The translations under genes and the position numbers were made by a program. The notes beneath the pieces are model-generated. The model had not been told where the DNA came from, did not search any database, and saw only the letters and a list, made by a program, of their open reading frames with translations. From Polyodon spathula (Eukaryota > Chordata > Actinopteri > Acipenseriformes > Polyodontidae): a DNA stretch of 64,000 nt. Location of the stretch: NCBI RefSeq assembly GCF_017654505.1, contig NC_054537.1:60910145-60974144 (forward strand), given 5' to 3'. Each line of letters opens with the position of its first letter. Position 1 is the stretch's first letter. This document shows positions 9,761 to 22,499 of this stretch, piece by piece.

Positions 9761-11413
9761 CTATTTTAACTTAATGTTATCTCAAAAACACAGAGGTATT
9801 TAGAACGTGGGAAACTTGGTGGTGTTCACAGGTATACATATTTATTTTCGTAATGGATACCTCACTCAGATTGCAAATGACTAACAGGTTCTACATACAA
9901 TAAATTATAACTGACATTCACAAGACACTCAAGACTGACTACCTAATACTACTTGCTCCCTCATCAGGAAAGACACGGCAATAGATAACCTAACACGTTA
10001 ATATTTAGATTATTAATCACGTGATTATAAGTATACCTGTGGATATACAGTAATTATAATATATATCTATTCATCCCGTTTATATATATATCTTATATAT
10101 TATATATATATAATATATATAATATATATTGTATAGTAAGTAATTTGTCATTTAGCTGTTACAGTATATAACATTCCATTAACAGTAAACGTTCATGTAT
10201 TTTACATTACACATGTTTCTTCTCATTTATACGTATTTGTTTAACCTGCTCGAATACCGTCTTTGTTTACAAACACGATCATTAAACTATTATATTGTTT
10301 GCTCATTATTATTATCATTGTCATTATTATTCTTAATCATTACAGTAAAGACTGAACATTAGCATTACCCTTTCTCTTGGAAGACTACCGAACAGATAGC
10401 TATATCAATTATTATAATTATTATATACCTCATTATAACAAAACCGTCTTAAAGGGATGCGCCCTAATCTAAATACAATAATACACCATCAACAACATGC
10501 ACGATACATACACTACTGTTCTATCGCCAGTAGAAGAACATTTACAATAATCACAGTAACATGAACTGGAATATTACAGTGAAACCACAAATTGTTACAT
10601 TTCAAATTCTAAACAAGTTACAAGATTACCAGTGCCATTAAATAAGTAATACAAACAAACGTATTTTTTTTTTTACTTCAGCTATTACAAATAGTTCCCA
10701 GATTGTTGCGAGATGCTAGCGTTGAGAATCCCAAATTTGCTGTTGTCTACGTTGCTGTTGTCCTTTCATTCAATTTATGTTTAGCGCTTCCCAGGTGTTC
10801 TACAATGGTCTACCTACGGCTCCGAGTGTAATCTACAGCCTTGCTACATGAAGTACAAAACAGCACATTACCAGCGCCGTGAAATTCGTCCTTGCCAAAC
10901 TCGTTGATTCGACCTTTAGGGGTGATTGTTATTGTTTTCGGCATCTTTGAGCAGCTCTGAATGCTGACTCAAGTAAACTGAAGCCTCATTCAGCACTGAA
11001 CTTGAATACCGAAAGCAGTTTTATTAGACAGGAATGTTTACCTAAATTTAAAGCAAAGTTGCCTGTGTTAATGTTTATATATTGTAGGTGTGTTGATTTG
11101 GTTATTGTCAAACAAACCAAAAAAGCATTGAATGTTTTAGCCCCTCCCCAAATGTAAAACAAACAAATCAGCGTTTTTCCGTGTTATCATTGAAAATCAA
11201 AATGGTAATGTAATATGAAAAGTCTGCTTTGCGTTCATATATGTGTAAAAGCCAGCCCTGGTCCTGGATTGCAGGCCCTGGGCCACATCGAAACGGTGGC
11301 ATAAATCTAGGCCGGCCCTGGGCTGCCTTTTCTTTTTTGGAGCATTCACATATGAGAAAAGGTGGCACTGAGGCAGCCCTGGTCCACCTTAAATTGGAAG
11401 TGTGAATGGCGTC
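9481..11413. other. AT-rich region with simple repeats, no gene recognised
   Basis: (AT)n tracts occur at 9700-9760 and about 10080-10130. The rest is AT-rich, with no open frame of note and no repeat family that I can name. Confidence 0.5.
9700..9760. repeat. (AT)n microsatellite
   Basis: Nearly uninterrupted AT dinucleotides. Confidence 0.95.
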
Positions 11414-11591
11414 TGTGGCAAAGTGGCTTGCAGTCCACACGTGTAGAAGTGATGCAGTGCTCAAACTACAACAAACAACAGAGTTCATGATCCAAATAGT
11501 TCTTTATTTTGTTACATGGTTTGGCACTCTTTAATAATAACACTGGCAACTACACAGCAATGTGTAATTGCACAGCTAAACAATACAGTCC

Positions 11592-11629
<38 letters not shown>

Positions 11630-12850
11630 AATATGGCTCTGCATCCTTTCTCATGGTGCTCCCGTGCTGGTGGTGAATACAGTTATTGTGCAATATTTAT
11701 AATCCGGGTTGGATGCTGGCTTGACAGCGACAGCTCCTTGTTGTTAGCCATTGTGGCAAAGTGGTTAACAGTGTGCAGGTGCAGGTGATCAATAAACTGT
11801 CAGACAATTATAATCCAGGTGCAAAGTTCTTTAATGAGGTTTGTATGTCCAGTGCCTGACGGCAAAACAAACAATAAACAAAAAATGATGCTAAGTAGTA
11901 CAGCCGCATGTATTATTTAAATTGTAATCCCTGGGTTTGTCCGGAAATAATAGTTCCGTTCTTTGTACACCCACACAAAACACATACACAAGTCCATTAG
12001 TGCTTGTGGTGCAAATACAGTTATTTTGATACAAGTGCAGTGCTCTTCCAGGATTGCGCTGGCCTCTGGCGACAGCTCCGGACCATGTTAGCTGTCTAAT
12101 AATAACAAGACACAATTAGAGACAAACAAAAACACTCTCGATATGGATACACAAAACACAGGTCTTTCCAGGTTCTTTTCTCGAACCAAAACAAAGGAAC
12201 AGATTACGTCGCTTCGTTCCCTACTAATACCTTCACTCATGACCCCGTGGTAAGCGATTGAAGCTCCTCCAATCTGCTGCTGCCACATAATTTCCCTTCT
12301 GGGTCGATGAATTAATGTATTGAAGCTCCACCACTTTTCTAAATGACCGACTTCCTTTTACCCCTTGGAACAAAGTGTTAGGCCAAACAGTCCAGGCTAC
12401 TCTGTTCCTGTTACTTAGGGCCCTCACAGGTCGGGAGGAAGATTTACTGCCAAGAATCATTGTCTTTCACAGCCGTCTACTAATTAAAAAGCAAACACTA
12501 TTAATACAAAACAAAACACTCACAAAAACACTCACGGTTAGTTTACAGTTTTTGGAATCTGTCCTTAACCATAACAGAGGAACAGATAGCTCGGCCACAT
12601 GCCCTGATATACCTTCAGTCACGCCCCCTTTGGTAGCAAGTGCAATCACATCTCCTCCATGCATGACTGACAAATCGTCTACTGCAGTAATGCGTTGACT
12701 TCTAGTATTGTGGCTTTGCCACCTTTTTGGATGGCCAACTTCTGACTGACCCTGGAATGAACTGTCAAACGATCCAGTGCGGGGCACACTGTTCCTGTTA
12801 TACTGTGCCCTCACACATTGGGAGGAAGATTGTTCACTCTGATTCATTAG
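11414..12850 (-). mobile_element. Old LTR (family 1) split by a younger copy of the same family
   Basis: A minus-strand LTR begins at TGTGGCAAAGTGG (11414) on the plus strand, runs to 11751, and resumes at 12472. Its second part repeats the order of landmarks of the younger copy: a GAACAGAT segment, an 'ACGCCCCC' stretch, a TGGCCAACTT motif, then CCCTCACA and GGGAGGAAGAT. An (AAT)n tract lies at 11592-11629. The inner end is diverged near 12850. This is inferred to be a solo LTR because no internal region is seen. Confidence 0.65.
11752..12471 (-). mobile_element. Solo LTR, family 1, with target-site duplication
   Basis: It is 720 bp long and, read on plus, begins TGTGGCAAAGTGG and ends TTTCACA, so it has TG..CA ends. 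The flanks are GCCAT at 11747-11751 and GCCGT at 12472-12476, a 5-bp duplication with one mismatch. No internal region is present. Other copies lie at 23289-24034 and, in the opposite orientation, at 25304-26026. Solo LTRs arise by recombination between the two LTRs of a full element. Confidence 0.85.
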
Positions 12851-13247
12851 CTAGAGGGCCATGGGGGTAGCAGTTTGGATACCCCCTTTCAATTGACCTC
12901 ACACCTGCGATCCAGTCTTACTCCATCCACATACATTAACAACAGAATGAAAGGGGTTCACAAACTGCATATTTGCCCCACTGAGCCGTGTTATACAATG
13001 GGCTGTTTAGACATAACTTTATGCATTCATGTGCTTTGCGTGGAAGCAAAATTGGACAGGTCTGAGCTTTTTATGAATCCCACTGTGTATTTTGTCATGG
13101 AAATTTCCAGAATATTTGTACTTTATTTACCATGAATGATGTCTCCATCAGACAGTTTGTTATCAAATAGTCAGCTTCCTCCCTTTCATTTGGACATTTT
13201 GTTTATTTTGAGATCACTAAGTAAACTCAATTCCACTACAACAAAAA

Positions 13248-13249
<2 letters not shown>

Positions 13250-13314
<65 letters not shown>

Positions 13315-13330
13315 CAGCTGGCTCTTTGAG

Positions 13331-13394
<64 letters not shown>

Positions 13395-13426
13395 TACACA
13401 CACACACACACATATATATATAAATT
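13250..13426. repeat. (AT)n blocks containing an inverted 20-bp repeat
   Basis: Two AT tracts (13250-13311 and 13333-13426, the latter with a short (CA)n) are separated by GGGCAGCTGGCTCTTTGAGC at 13313-13332. The reverse complement of that 20-mer follows at about 13427-13446. The whole can form a long foldback. Confidence 0.9.
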
Positions 13427-13445
13427 AGCTCAAAGAGCCAGCTGC

Positions 13446-13485
13446 CCAACGTTTCGATATGTTGTACATATCTTTCTCAAGGGAG
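13446..13485 (-). ncRNA. Hammerhead-ribozyme-like motif of the Penelope-like element
   Basis: On the minus strand a CTTGAGAAA segment is followed by a perfect 7-bp hairpin (GATATGT, loop ACA, ACATATC) and then GAAAC GTTGGGC. Penelope-like elements are known to carry hammerhead ribozymes with the order CUGAUGA, stem II, GAAAC. Stem II and GAAA fit, but the first core box is degenerate, so cleavage activity is unlikely. Confidence 0.5.
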
Positions 13486-13830
13486 CCTGTGTTTGAATCA
13501 AAACATTGGAGGTATTTATAGGTGTTTGACAGCATGACAACTACTTGTTATTGTTTATATTCAAATCCATGATTTATTCCTACATGATGTAATGGTGTTC
13601 TATATATTGTGACATCACTTTTACTTATATCTTTAAATCTATATTAATTCTAATTAACATTATTTTATATAAACTTATATTTATATTATCATGCAATGCT
13701 GGCTCTGAGGATCAGCCTTGATATGGTCTCCCCAGCGCATCAGCATGCACAACTTTTGAATTAATTTTGTTTATTTAATTATTTTTAAATTTATTTTATA
13801 CTATTTATATATTTATTGGAATTAATTAGT

Positions 13831-14848
<1,018 letters not shown>

Positions 14849-14859
14849 TATACTGTAGT

Positions 14860-15476
14860 TTTAATCTGATTTACTGGTAACACTTGTTTTGTTTATGACT
14901 GAATAAGTCTACAAAACAAGGTTTTCATCTTACTTTTGTAAGATGTGTGCGTTTGTATTGCAGTTACTCAAACATTGGGTTTTTAGGAGCTGCTCTTCAG
15001 TTCTAGCTGCCTGCCATAACATATGTAATGTAGGCTAGATCAGCCAAAGTCTCTTTATATTGGTAATCCCCAGCAACATCTAGAGCACTGCTATGTATTG
15101 CCACCCAAACATAAGAAAAGTTTAGCCAAAGTGCCTCCTATTTCTATTAAGACACTGGCTGAGCTAGTCTAAGTTGCATCTATGACAGAATTAGAACTGA
15201 ACGGCAGCTCTGGGGACTCTGCCTGTTTTTTTTTTTTTTTTCAATTTCAACTCACAGCATTCATGAAGTAATTAGAGGTGGTAATCATTATTTAAATAGT
15301 CGTTTCAGTGTCTTAAGGGTAAATAAGTCTTACAAAAAGTACAGGACATACACAAGTCTAGACCCCATACACTAACAGACTCAATATACTAGCTGCCCTG
15401 GTAACTTTGTCCTTGGTGAAACGGTCATCACAAATAAAATCGTAAACTATTAATTCTTAATTCCCTATTTCTCTAG
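14860..15476. other. Intron-like sequence
   Basis: No gene or named repeat is recognised. A T-run lies near 15226. Confidence 0.4.
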
Positions 15477-15649
15477 GCATCGACAGCCATGTGGTCCGGT
15501 TCTGAGAATGTAAGTTGTGACAGCCTGGTTAACACCACTATGCACTTTACAAGAGCCCTGGGACAGCTTGTACTCCACCTTGTTAGCTTGAACTTTGGCA
15601 ACTGCAGATGTCAGCTGACTCCTGACAAGATAGAACTCCACATACAAAA
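15477..15649 (+). CDS. Candidate coding exon with sequons, possibly abca13 extracellular region
   Basis: A pyrimidine-rich acceptor (CCCTATTTCTCTAG at 15476) and a consensus donor GTGAGT at 15650 bound 173 bp that stay open in one frame. The peptide includes GSENVSCDSLVNTTMHFTRA, LGQLVLHLVSLNFGNCRC and QLTPDKIELHIQ. It has two N-glycosylation sequons and several cysteines, as expected of an extracellular domain. The start phase (0) matches the end of the block at 2671, and the end phase is 2. Between them lies a 12.8-kb interval filled with transposons. I do not recognise the domain. It is assigned to the ABCA13-like gene only by strand and position. Of the N-terminal blocks, this one has the best splice sites. 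Confidence 0.55.
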
Positions 15650-17440
15650 GTGAGTTTTATTTTTTTGTAACGGTTTTATCGTCCTTATGCACTATAATTA
15701 CAGTGTCTTATTAATAAAGATTTGACCCATGAGTTATTTAAAAATGTTTTGTTTAAAGTTTAAAATGTATGAACTAAAGTTTGATATTCATTAAAAGGTT
15801 TGAATACTTAAAAAAACACCTTTAAATCAATATGAATAGATGTTATGTATAATATGAAATGTTCTAGTATAACACTTTATGTGCCATACGTTATATTAAG
15901 TACAGTTATGCGATTCTGTTATGGAGCAAATTAACCTGCTCTTTATAAACTGGAATTTGATAAAATAAAAAAAAAACTGATGCACATACTGTACATACAG
16001 CAGTGACCATTACATTATATATGGTTTTACTATTGTGTTTAAAAAAGCTTAAATATTACGTATTACATAAAAGAATTTCCTTGAATTATTCTGTGATTGG
16101 TCTGAACCTTGTTGTTTTTGGATTTAAAGTCAGTGTCCTTGTTTGGCATTAAGCTTTCACTATAAATGCTTTTCCCTACCGTACGATGCTTGAAGTGAGA
16201 GATAAAAATGGCTGCAGTTTCATGTTCCTGCCTATGAACATGCAGAATACAAGGAAATAATTTTTGAATATAACATTGTTTTTCTGTGCTAAAATATAAC
16301 AACACATTTTTAATTTACCAGTAGCTTGCTATGTGTAAAACTGGTAATGTGATTTTTAGTGTCTAGAACTTTTCCCCACTCTCCTCACACCATGAACTGC
16401 AACAAAGTCAACAACTAAAGCTGCCACAGGGTTTCAATCACAATAGAAAAAACCTAGCCAGGACTGACTTTTTTAATTAAATTGAAGATTACATTGTTTT
16501 GGAACAAGACATTGATCTAAATAAGAGTTGAATTAATCTTTCCAAGTTTTTTTTTTTTTCTGTGGAAAAGAATCAGCAGAAAGTTTGGACAACCAGCCAA
16601 GAAACAGATTAACAAGCCTGGCACAAAAAGTGATTTCAGTGCATAAACTTGATAAATTGATACTGACACATTTCTAGGTATCCTGCAGTTAATCTAAAGG
16701 TATTCCAAAGCACAGCAACTTCTCCCATATAAACATATATGCCAGCATTAGTATATTGAAGGAAATTTTACATTTTTTAATAGGTTCCAACCATTTTAGT
16801 TTCTTTATTAAAACCCACCGCTTAGTCTACATGTCTATCTCTCTCACCATGCAAGCACTTTCACAATTAATTTTACTTGTTTTAAAATGCAGACTTTGAT
16901 AAAAATATTTTTCTCTTTTGTGGTAACCAAATTTGAAAATTGTCTCTATATTACAGGCCTCAGTAGAGGGGAAAGGTATCCAGAAATGTACTTCCATTTT
17001 CCTCATTTTACCTTAACACAATAAACAAACAGAACATATATGCTCTTGTCCGTGAATCCAGTGCTGCTTTTGAGTAATTCAAAAACTCGAAGCTTGTTGG
17101 CTGCTCAGACCCTTCTTCCATAGCCACATTAAGCCGATAATTTTAGATAAGTTGAATGTCAGCAGATAAACCATTATTAATTAATTTGTTTTGAAAATGT
17201 CACTGACTGCACATCTCAGGAATGTTTTATTTATTTATTTATTTATTTTTTATTGTTTAGATTTAAATACTGTGTGCGGAATGCAAGCAACCTCTGAATA
17301 CAGGTTTGCAGCTTGACCAGCCTGTCCTTTGAAACCACTGATTGTATCCTGGGAGCGGACGTCATAATGTCAAAAGTATGCGTAAACACAATACCCACGG
17401 CATGAATTATGTAATTGTTAACAGGATTCTTTTTCCCAAT
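15650..17440. other. AT-rich intron-like sequence, no gene recognised
   Basis: I see no supported coding frame or transposon motif. There is a short TTTA-type simple stretch near 17228. Confidence 0.45.
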
Positions 17441-18470
17441 AATTATTTATTGCCAGGCTCAATCACCCCAAGTTTGAGCATCACCCATACCTCTTTGCTA
17501 ACACCACTCCGCCGACTTTCTGGGATCTGGTAAGGTCTGTCTCGTACTGTGACACCTGAGGGAGAGATAATGTCATATTCAACAAGGTTAGTTCTACGGA
17601 GCAAGTCAGAAAAAAACATTGCTGAACTCCTCAATAAGCTTATGCAGCAAATTTCCCTTTCATTATGCTGATCGGGCTTTCTAATTTCATAATTCACTTT
17701 ACCAATAGCTCTAATCACTTTATATGGCCCCTGCCATTTAGCACATAATTTCGATTCTGAGAAGAGAAGCAGTAGCATTACTTTGTCTCCTGGTCGAAAA
17801 GTTTGAATTCGTGCATTTATTGTAATGCTGCTGTTGCTGGTGCAGAGGCAATTTGAGGTTGTCCTGGGCCAAATGACCGACCAAATCTAGGCCACTAAAC
17901 CATCCGTCTGTGGATAATAAACAGATGTCCTGATGGGATGTATTTTTAGTATTTTATAAACTTGCTGTAACGTGTTAGACAGAAAGTTAGTTCCATTCCA
18001 CCTTGGGGATCCCTACTCTAGCCATAATGTGCAATAATTCTTTGGCAATCGCAGCTGCACTAGTGGACCTTAATGGAACTGCTTCCGGGTATCACATTGC
18101 ATAATCTACCACCACTAATATATGCATATACCCAGAATCAGAAGGTAGCAAAGGCCCCACTATGTCCATTGCAATGCGTTCAAAGGGGGTGGAAATTATT
18201 GGCAGTGGGGCCAAAGTAGCGGGGTGCACATGACCTGGCTCTACTCGCTACCAGTCTGGGCATGTGGCTACACATTTTGACACATCATTATGAAGTCCTA
18301 CCTAATAAAATCAAGCCAATGTTTGTTCCCTTGTCTTCTCAGCTCCGAAGTGCCCCGCAAAAGGGGTATCATGTGCCAGCCTCAAGACTGGGGAACCAAT
18401 AATTGTGTTACAGGCTGTCCTGTGCCCCTGGCAAGTTTTACCCAATAGAGTAATTGCCCTTTGATAATGA
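17440..18470 (-). pseudogene. Gypsy pol remnant with integrase upstream of reverse transcriptase
   Basis: Read leftward on minus, the order is as follows. First come integrase zinc-finger residues (HDTPFAGHFGAEKT ... CVATCPDW, about 18390-18250), then the integrase core FERIAMDIVGPLLPSDSG with the first catalytic Asp, VVVDYA and YPEAVPLRSTSAAAIAKELL. Next, in another frame, is TNFLSNTLQQVYKIL and YYPQTDGLV, and then the C-terminal AKWQGPYKVIRAIGKVNYEI. Directly after, SGVTVRDRPYQIPESRR ... MLKLGVIE is the N-terminal start of a Gypsy reverse transcriptase. Integrase before reverse transcriptase is the Gmr1-like arrangement. Stops interrupt the core, the TDQG segment with the second Asp is deleted, and sequence around the catalytic Glu is missing. 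The reverse transcriptase breaks off at about 17440. Confidence 0.85.
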
Positions 18471-19050
18471 AATGTGGAAATACTACGGGAAACTATTACT
18501 TTACACCTTTGATAATCACTGGGTCACGTATATTTGTAAGAATGGAAGTTATCTGGCCTGGACAGGGGTTCACACGTGATCACTCCTCAACAACACGACA
18601 GAGGTGTGATACAGGCGTGAACTCACGGTTGTACAGGCCCTATATAACTCTCCCCTACCTCATCGCTAGACCTTGATTCACCATGTCATTTGAGTGGGAG
18701 AGCCTGTGTGACGTATAGCTGAGGAAACTTACCGCCGACCCTTACATTCAGGAATGTAAGAGGGTCAGGTCTGGGGGTCGAGCAGAGTAATTGGGAAACG
18801 TCAGGATACAGCCTGTTCAACTGCAAGGTTAAAAGGGAAAGGTCCAGGCTACAAGCCTGGGAGATGCTTAGGTAGTTTTCTCGCGGCAGTTTTTTCCAGA
18901 GAATCGAGCAAAAAAGAGGTTTTTTATCGTTCTTTTGGAAGTTACCGAGGTTCAAGTTGAGACTTATCTGGGAGCCGAAATGAAGCTGAAAAAAAGGGGT
19001 GTATCTGAGCAATACACAAGAATAGAATCGATCAAAAAATAGATTTTTGA
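18471..19050. other. Unassigned sequence beside the Gypsy remnant
   Basis: Moderately GC-rich sequence with a TATA-like CCTATATAACTC near 18638. It could be an LTR or leader of a retroelement, but I cannot pair it with a second copy. Confidence 0.3.
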
Positions 19051-19054
19051 TTTA

Positions 19055-19450
19055 ATCGTACAGCCCTAGTACACACTGATGATTGTACCCATAATGCACA
19101 GGTGTAGAGCAGGTGCAGTAATTCAATGAAACAAACAGACAACAAAGTATGGGTGAAATGGTTTGTTTATTTACAATCCAACGGTCTACATAAAAAGTAA
19201 ATAATATGGAGCTTGCAGTACACAGCGATGTGTATTGCAGTCCCGTAAATAATAAACACAGTACCAAACACAATTAGACATGAACACGGTCACAAGTCCA
19301 AAGTGAGTGCTGTAGTGCTTGTGGTGAGGTACCATTTATTACGTGTAACAATGGTGAATGCATGGTGCAGTGTTGTCCGGTTTTAGTGCTGTCTGTGGAC
19401 GACAGCTCTGGATCGTGTTAGCCATCTTCTCTGGGGAACAATGAACAATC
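19055..19450 (-). mobile_element. Partial LTR resembling family 1
   Basis: Landmarks of the family 1 LTR recur in order: GTGCAGTAA..., ATTTACAA, a TAGTGCTTGTGGTG box near 19313, and GACGACAGCTCTGGATCGTGT near 19394. Both ends of the copy are missing or diverged. Confidence 0.55.
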
Positions 19451-19839
19451 ACAGAGTTTTTAGACAGACTGGGGCCCACTACACCGGAAATTGGATCCGG
19501 AAACTCCATAATGTTTTTAGGTACAACACGTAGATTATGTTTTATTTATACATTAACCGATACAATGGCTTTTACAACCGTCATATAAGTTTTGTACAGA
19601 CACACGAACACGTTGTTCTAAAAAACAAGATTTATAATCGACAATCTACAAAGTCCATAAACCAAAAAAAAAAAAAAAATAAATAAATAAATTGCATCTC
19701 TCCACATTGGATATGGCTGAATATAACCATAGGAAAAAAAAAAAAAAAAAAAAAACTCTAGCAAGATATGAACACTTATTAACAACTTGGGAATATGGAC
19801 TACAGTCTGTTGAATAGTTAATTCGCATCATAGTTACAA

Positions 19840-19880
<41 letters not shown>

Positions 19881-20840
19881 CAAAATATCATCTTTGGCAT
19901 CTTTATTTTCTTTTCATTAGTATTTTATTGATTAGAAAAGTTTTATCTCACCTTCTGCCCCCGCCCCTGTCTCCTGAATATTTCAATCCTTCACTATCTG
20001 CTCTTCTTCTTTGGCATTGGTGACCTGCCAAGTAGCGGGATTTCTTCTAGCGGCCTCTGTTTCAAAGGTATTTGCATTTTATGGTGTTGATAATGTTGTT
20101 TTGAAAGAAACCGACAGACATACACAGTTGAAACACTGTAAATGCTGTACTCAATCAGAAGCCCAGGCCAGTTACCTCTCCCTGCCTCTGATAGGTGCAC
20201 CCCTCAGTTTCTTGTCCACCATTCCTGTGCTGCCGAAAGGTTGCTGCTGTTACAAGGTTGCATCCATTAGTTTAGCTAGGGTAAGCTCTTTTGCAATTTT
20301 TTTAAACTTCTGTGTTGCCAGTGACACACGGCGTAAGGTTTTTTTTTTTAGAAAGATCTGAAAATGTACAATCTGTTGATAAATTGTACATAAAGGCTTT
20401 ATGTACAAGTGACACTGTTAAAGTCTGTACTGCAATTTACTAATAGGTTGTGCTTCTGTCTGTAATAACCAGTTGTGTCTGTGTCTGAACAGCAGAGTAA
20501 ATTGTTTCAAGAACAAAGCAACACTCCAAGGTGACCTCTAGGTTTTCTCAAAACATTTCAATGCTTTTTTTATTATAAAGATATTGGTAAAGATTAATTT
20601 TGGTTTTAAACACCTAACTGTTCAGCATTAATGAGAACTGCAGTGCCAATAAGTGTGCGTTCTGCAGGTTTGTTTGGGGGGGTTTGTGTGTTTTTTTTTT
20701 TTTTGACAAAAAAAACTTATGGCTTCATGTTGTAATCGGGTTATTTATTTTACAGATAGACTGTTGGTTGAAATAAAAATGCATTCTCCAGGCAGATATT
20801 CAGATCTTTCCATGTCCCTAAACTGACACATTTATTTTTT
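19451..20840. other. No gene recognised
   Basis: Contains A-runs (19663, 19735), a GT/AT tract at 19840-19880 and several T-runs. Nothing coding is supported. Confidence 0.4.
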
Positions 20841-21310
20841 TTAAATCAGCTTCAAACTGTCTACCCTGATCACTGTGAATACTGTGCTCTCTGATGTAAT
20901 TCTCAAAAAGGCGTTTAGCAGTGGTGGTAGCCCTTCAGCGGTACAAGTTGGCGTATTTTGTAAAGTAATCTTGCACAACAAAAACATATCTTTGCCTTCT
21001 TGAGGTAATAATTCAGTTATATCCACAGCCACTTTTTGAAATGGCCTTACAACAGGTTTTGGCTGCATTGGAGCTTTGAGGTGTGGTTGGAGAGGCTCTG
21101 GTCTGATAGGATGGGCATGTGTGGCAGTATTCCTCAATCTCTTTTGTCCTAAATGACCAGAAAGTTTGTAAGCCCTATCCAATGTCTTCTGAACTCCCAA
21201 ATGCTCAACTGAATTGTCCATGGAGCTGTTCTGGTATCCTGGTTTTGACCTGTACTAAGGTTGTACTTGGCTGTTTTTCACCATTGTGAATTAGCAAGCG
21301 GTTGTAATTC
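20840..21310 (-). pseudogene. Gypsy integrase remnant
   Basis: Minus-strand frames contain the integrase zinc-finger neighbourhood (EHLGVQKTLDRAYKL), the start of the core (PFQKVAVDI), then VFVVQDYFTKYANLY, ATTTAKRLFENYIREHS and HSDQGRQFEADL, which includes the second catalytic Asp. Several frame changes are needed to join them. It lies downstream, on the minus strand, of the reverse transcriptase/RNase H pieces at 22620-23288. The two may therefore be parts of one element in the ordinary order (RT, RNase H, integrase), interrupted by the solo LTR at 22087-22480. In life integrase inserts the DNA copy into the chromosome. This copy is dead. Confidence 0.8.
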
Positions 21311-22081
21311 CTCCATAAAGCTTGTATTTTCCATCTAATGACCATGTTCAATACTGGGTTCTGTTACTAAGTTGAACATCTCTGTCAGTACAAAGCCAAC
21401 TGTCCCACAGCAATATTGGTTTGTTAGGCTGTGCAGATACTGTGCAGAGTGGTTCCACTATCAACAATCAGTACAGTTGTTTACCAATACTTCGCATTCT
21501 GCATTTTCAATTTTTTATCTTAAATTTTTCTCAGGAATTTTTTACAGTTTATTGTACAAATATTAAAATAGGGATAACATATGTAAAAATGTGTTGCAAA
21601 TTACCCTAAATCCAGTCAGCTGTGCCCTGTGTGAGTTGCTAGATTGTTACACTAACAGAACTCGCTCACATTACAACCTCAACTGGCAATCATTCACTTT
21701 ACAAATTAAATATGATATACTTACAGAGCAATCGGTCCACTGACTTCTAGGCTTCCTGAAGTGTTTGTAAACTGATTTACATTTTCTCTCCATTCCTCAT
21801 CCACTCAAAATATTATATTTTAGTATTTAAATGTAGTTTTTGATCAAGTAAGTTACTACATGCAGCACTTGCCACAATAATCAGGCTTGGATTGGCCATT
21901 GGCCAAAGGAATCAGGTGATAATGTGTTTGAGAAGCAACAGAGAACTAATCATGTGCAATGTTTGAACGATATTTGATCCTATGTCTAAAAGTACCTGCT
22001 GTATGCTAGCATACATTGTAGAGCTACTTATTACAGTGTTGGAGTCACAGTAAAACAGCATTTAATCAAAATATTGTGTAT
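21311..22081. other. No further feature recognised
   Basis: The short frames overlapping 21372-21609 have no recognisable content. This is probably the decayed interior of the Gypsy element. Confidence 0.35.
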
Positions 22082-22086
22082 TTCCT

Positions 22087-22480
22087 TGTGGCAGGCTGGC
22101 GAGTGGATAGAGGCCCAGAGACAGTCGGTAGTTCAAAAAAATAATTATTTTATTATAAATACACAAAAATAAACCAAAGCAATTTAAACACAACAAGAAA
22201 GACAAAAGGCAAAACTAACAAAAATAACAATTTCCAGGCTGGGCAATACCTTCACTGGATTTATCAAAATTCAAACATCACACACCAAAAAACCACCAAC
22301 CTGCTTCCTCAGCTCCCTCCTCCCAAATGATAAGCAGAGGCCTCCTTTTATGTCAGGTGGCTGGGAGCTAATTGATCATTAATTAAACTAATCATCTAAT
22401 CAACCCCAGCCACCTGAACACAATGAACCCAGGCAGGTAGGGGAATTTAACCCCATCCCTGCCAATTTCTAAATGCCACA
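22087..22480 (-). mobile_element. Solo LTR, family 2, with perfect target-site duplication
   Basis: It is 394 bp long, and on plus it starts TGTGGCAGGCTGGCGAGTGG and ends AAATGCCACA. It is flanked by TTCCT on both sides (22082-22086 and 22481-22485). It is the same family as 29347-29765 (opposite orientation) and 26616-26818. Shared landmarks are CCAGCCACCTGA and a GGCCTCCTTTTATGTCAGGTG stretch. There is no internal region. Confidence 0.88.
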
Positions 22481-22499
22481 TTCCTAAAAAAATAGTCAC

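Noticed and set aside
13186..13449. Frames made of Ile-Tyr repeats at (AT)n tracts (also 14639-14880, 34120-34329 and 57759-57968)
   Set aside because: These are translations of AT microsatellites, not proteins.
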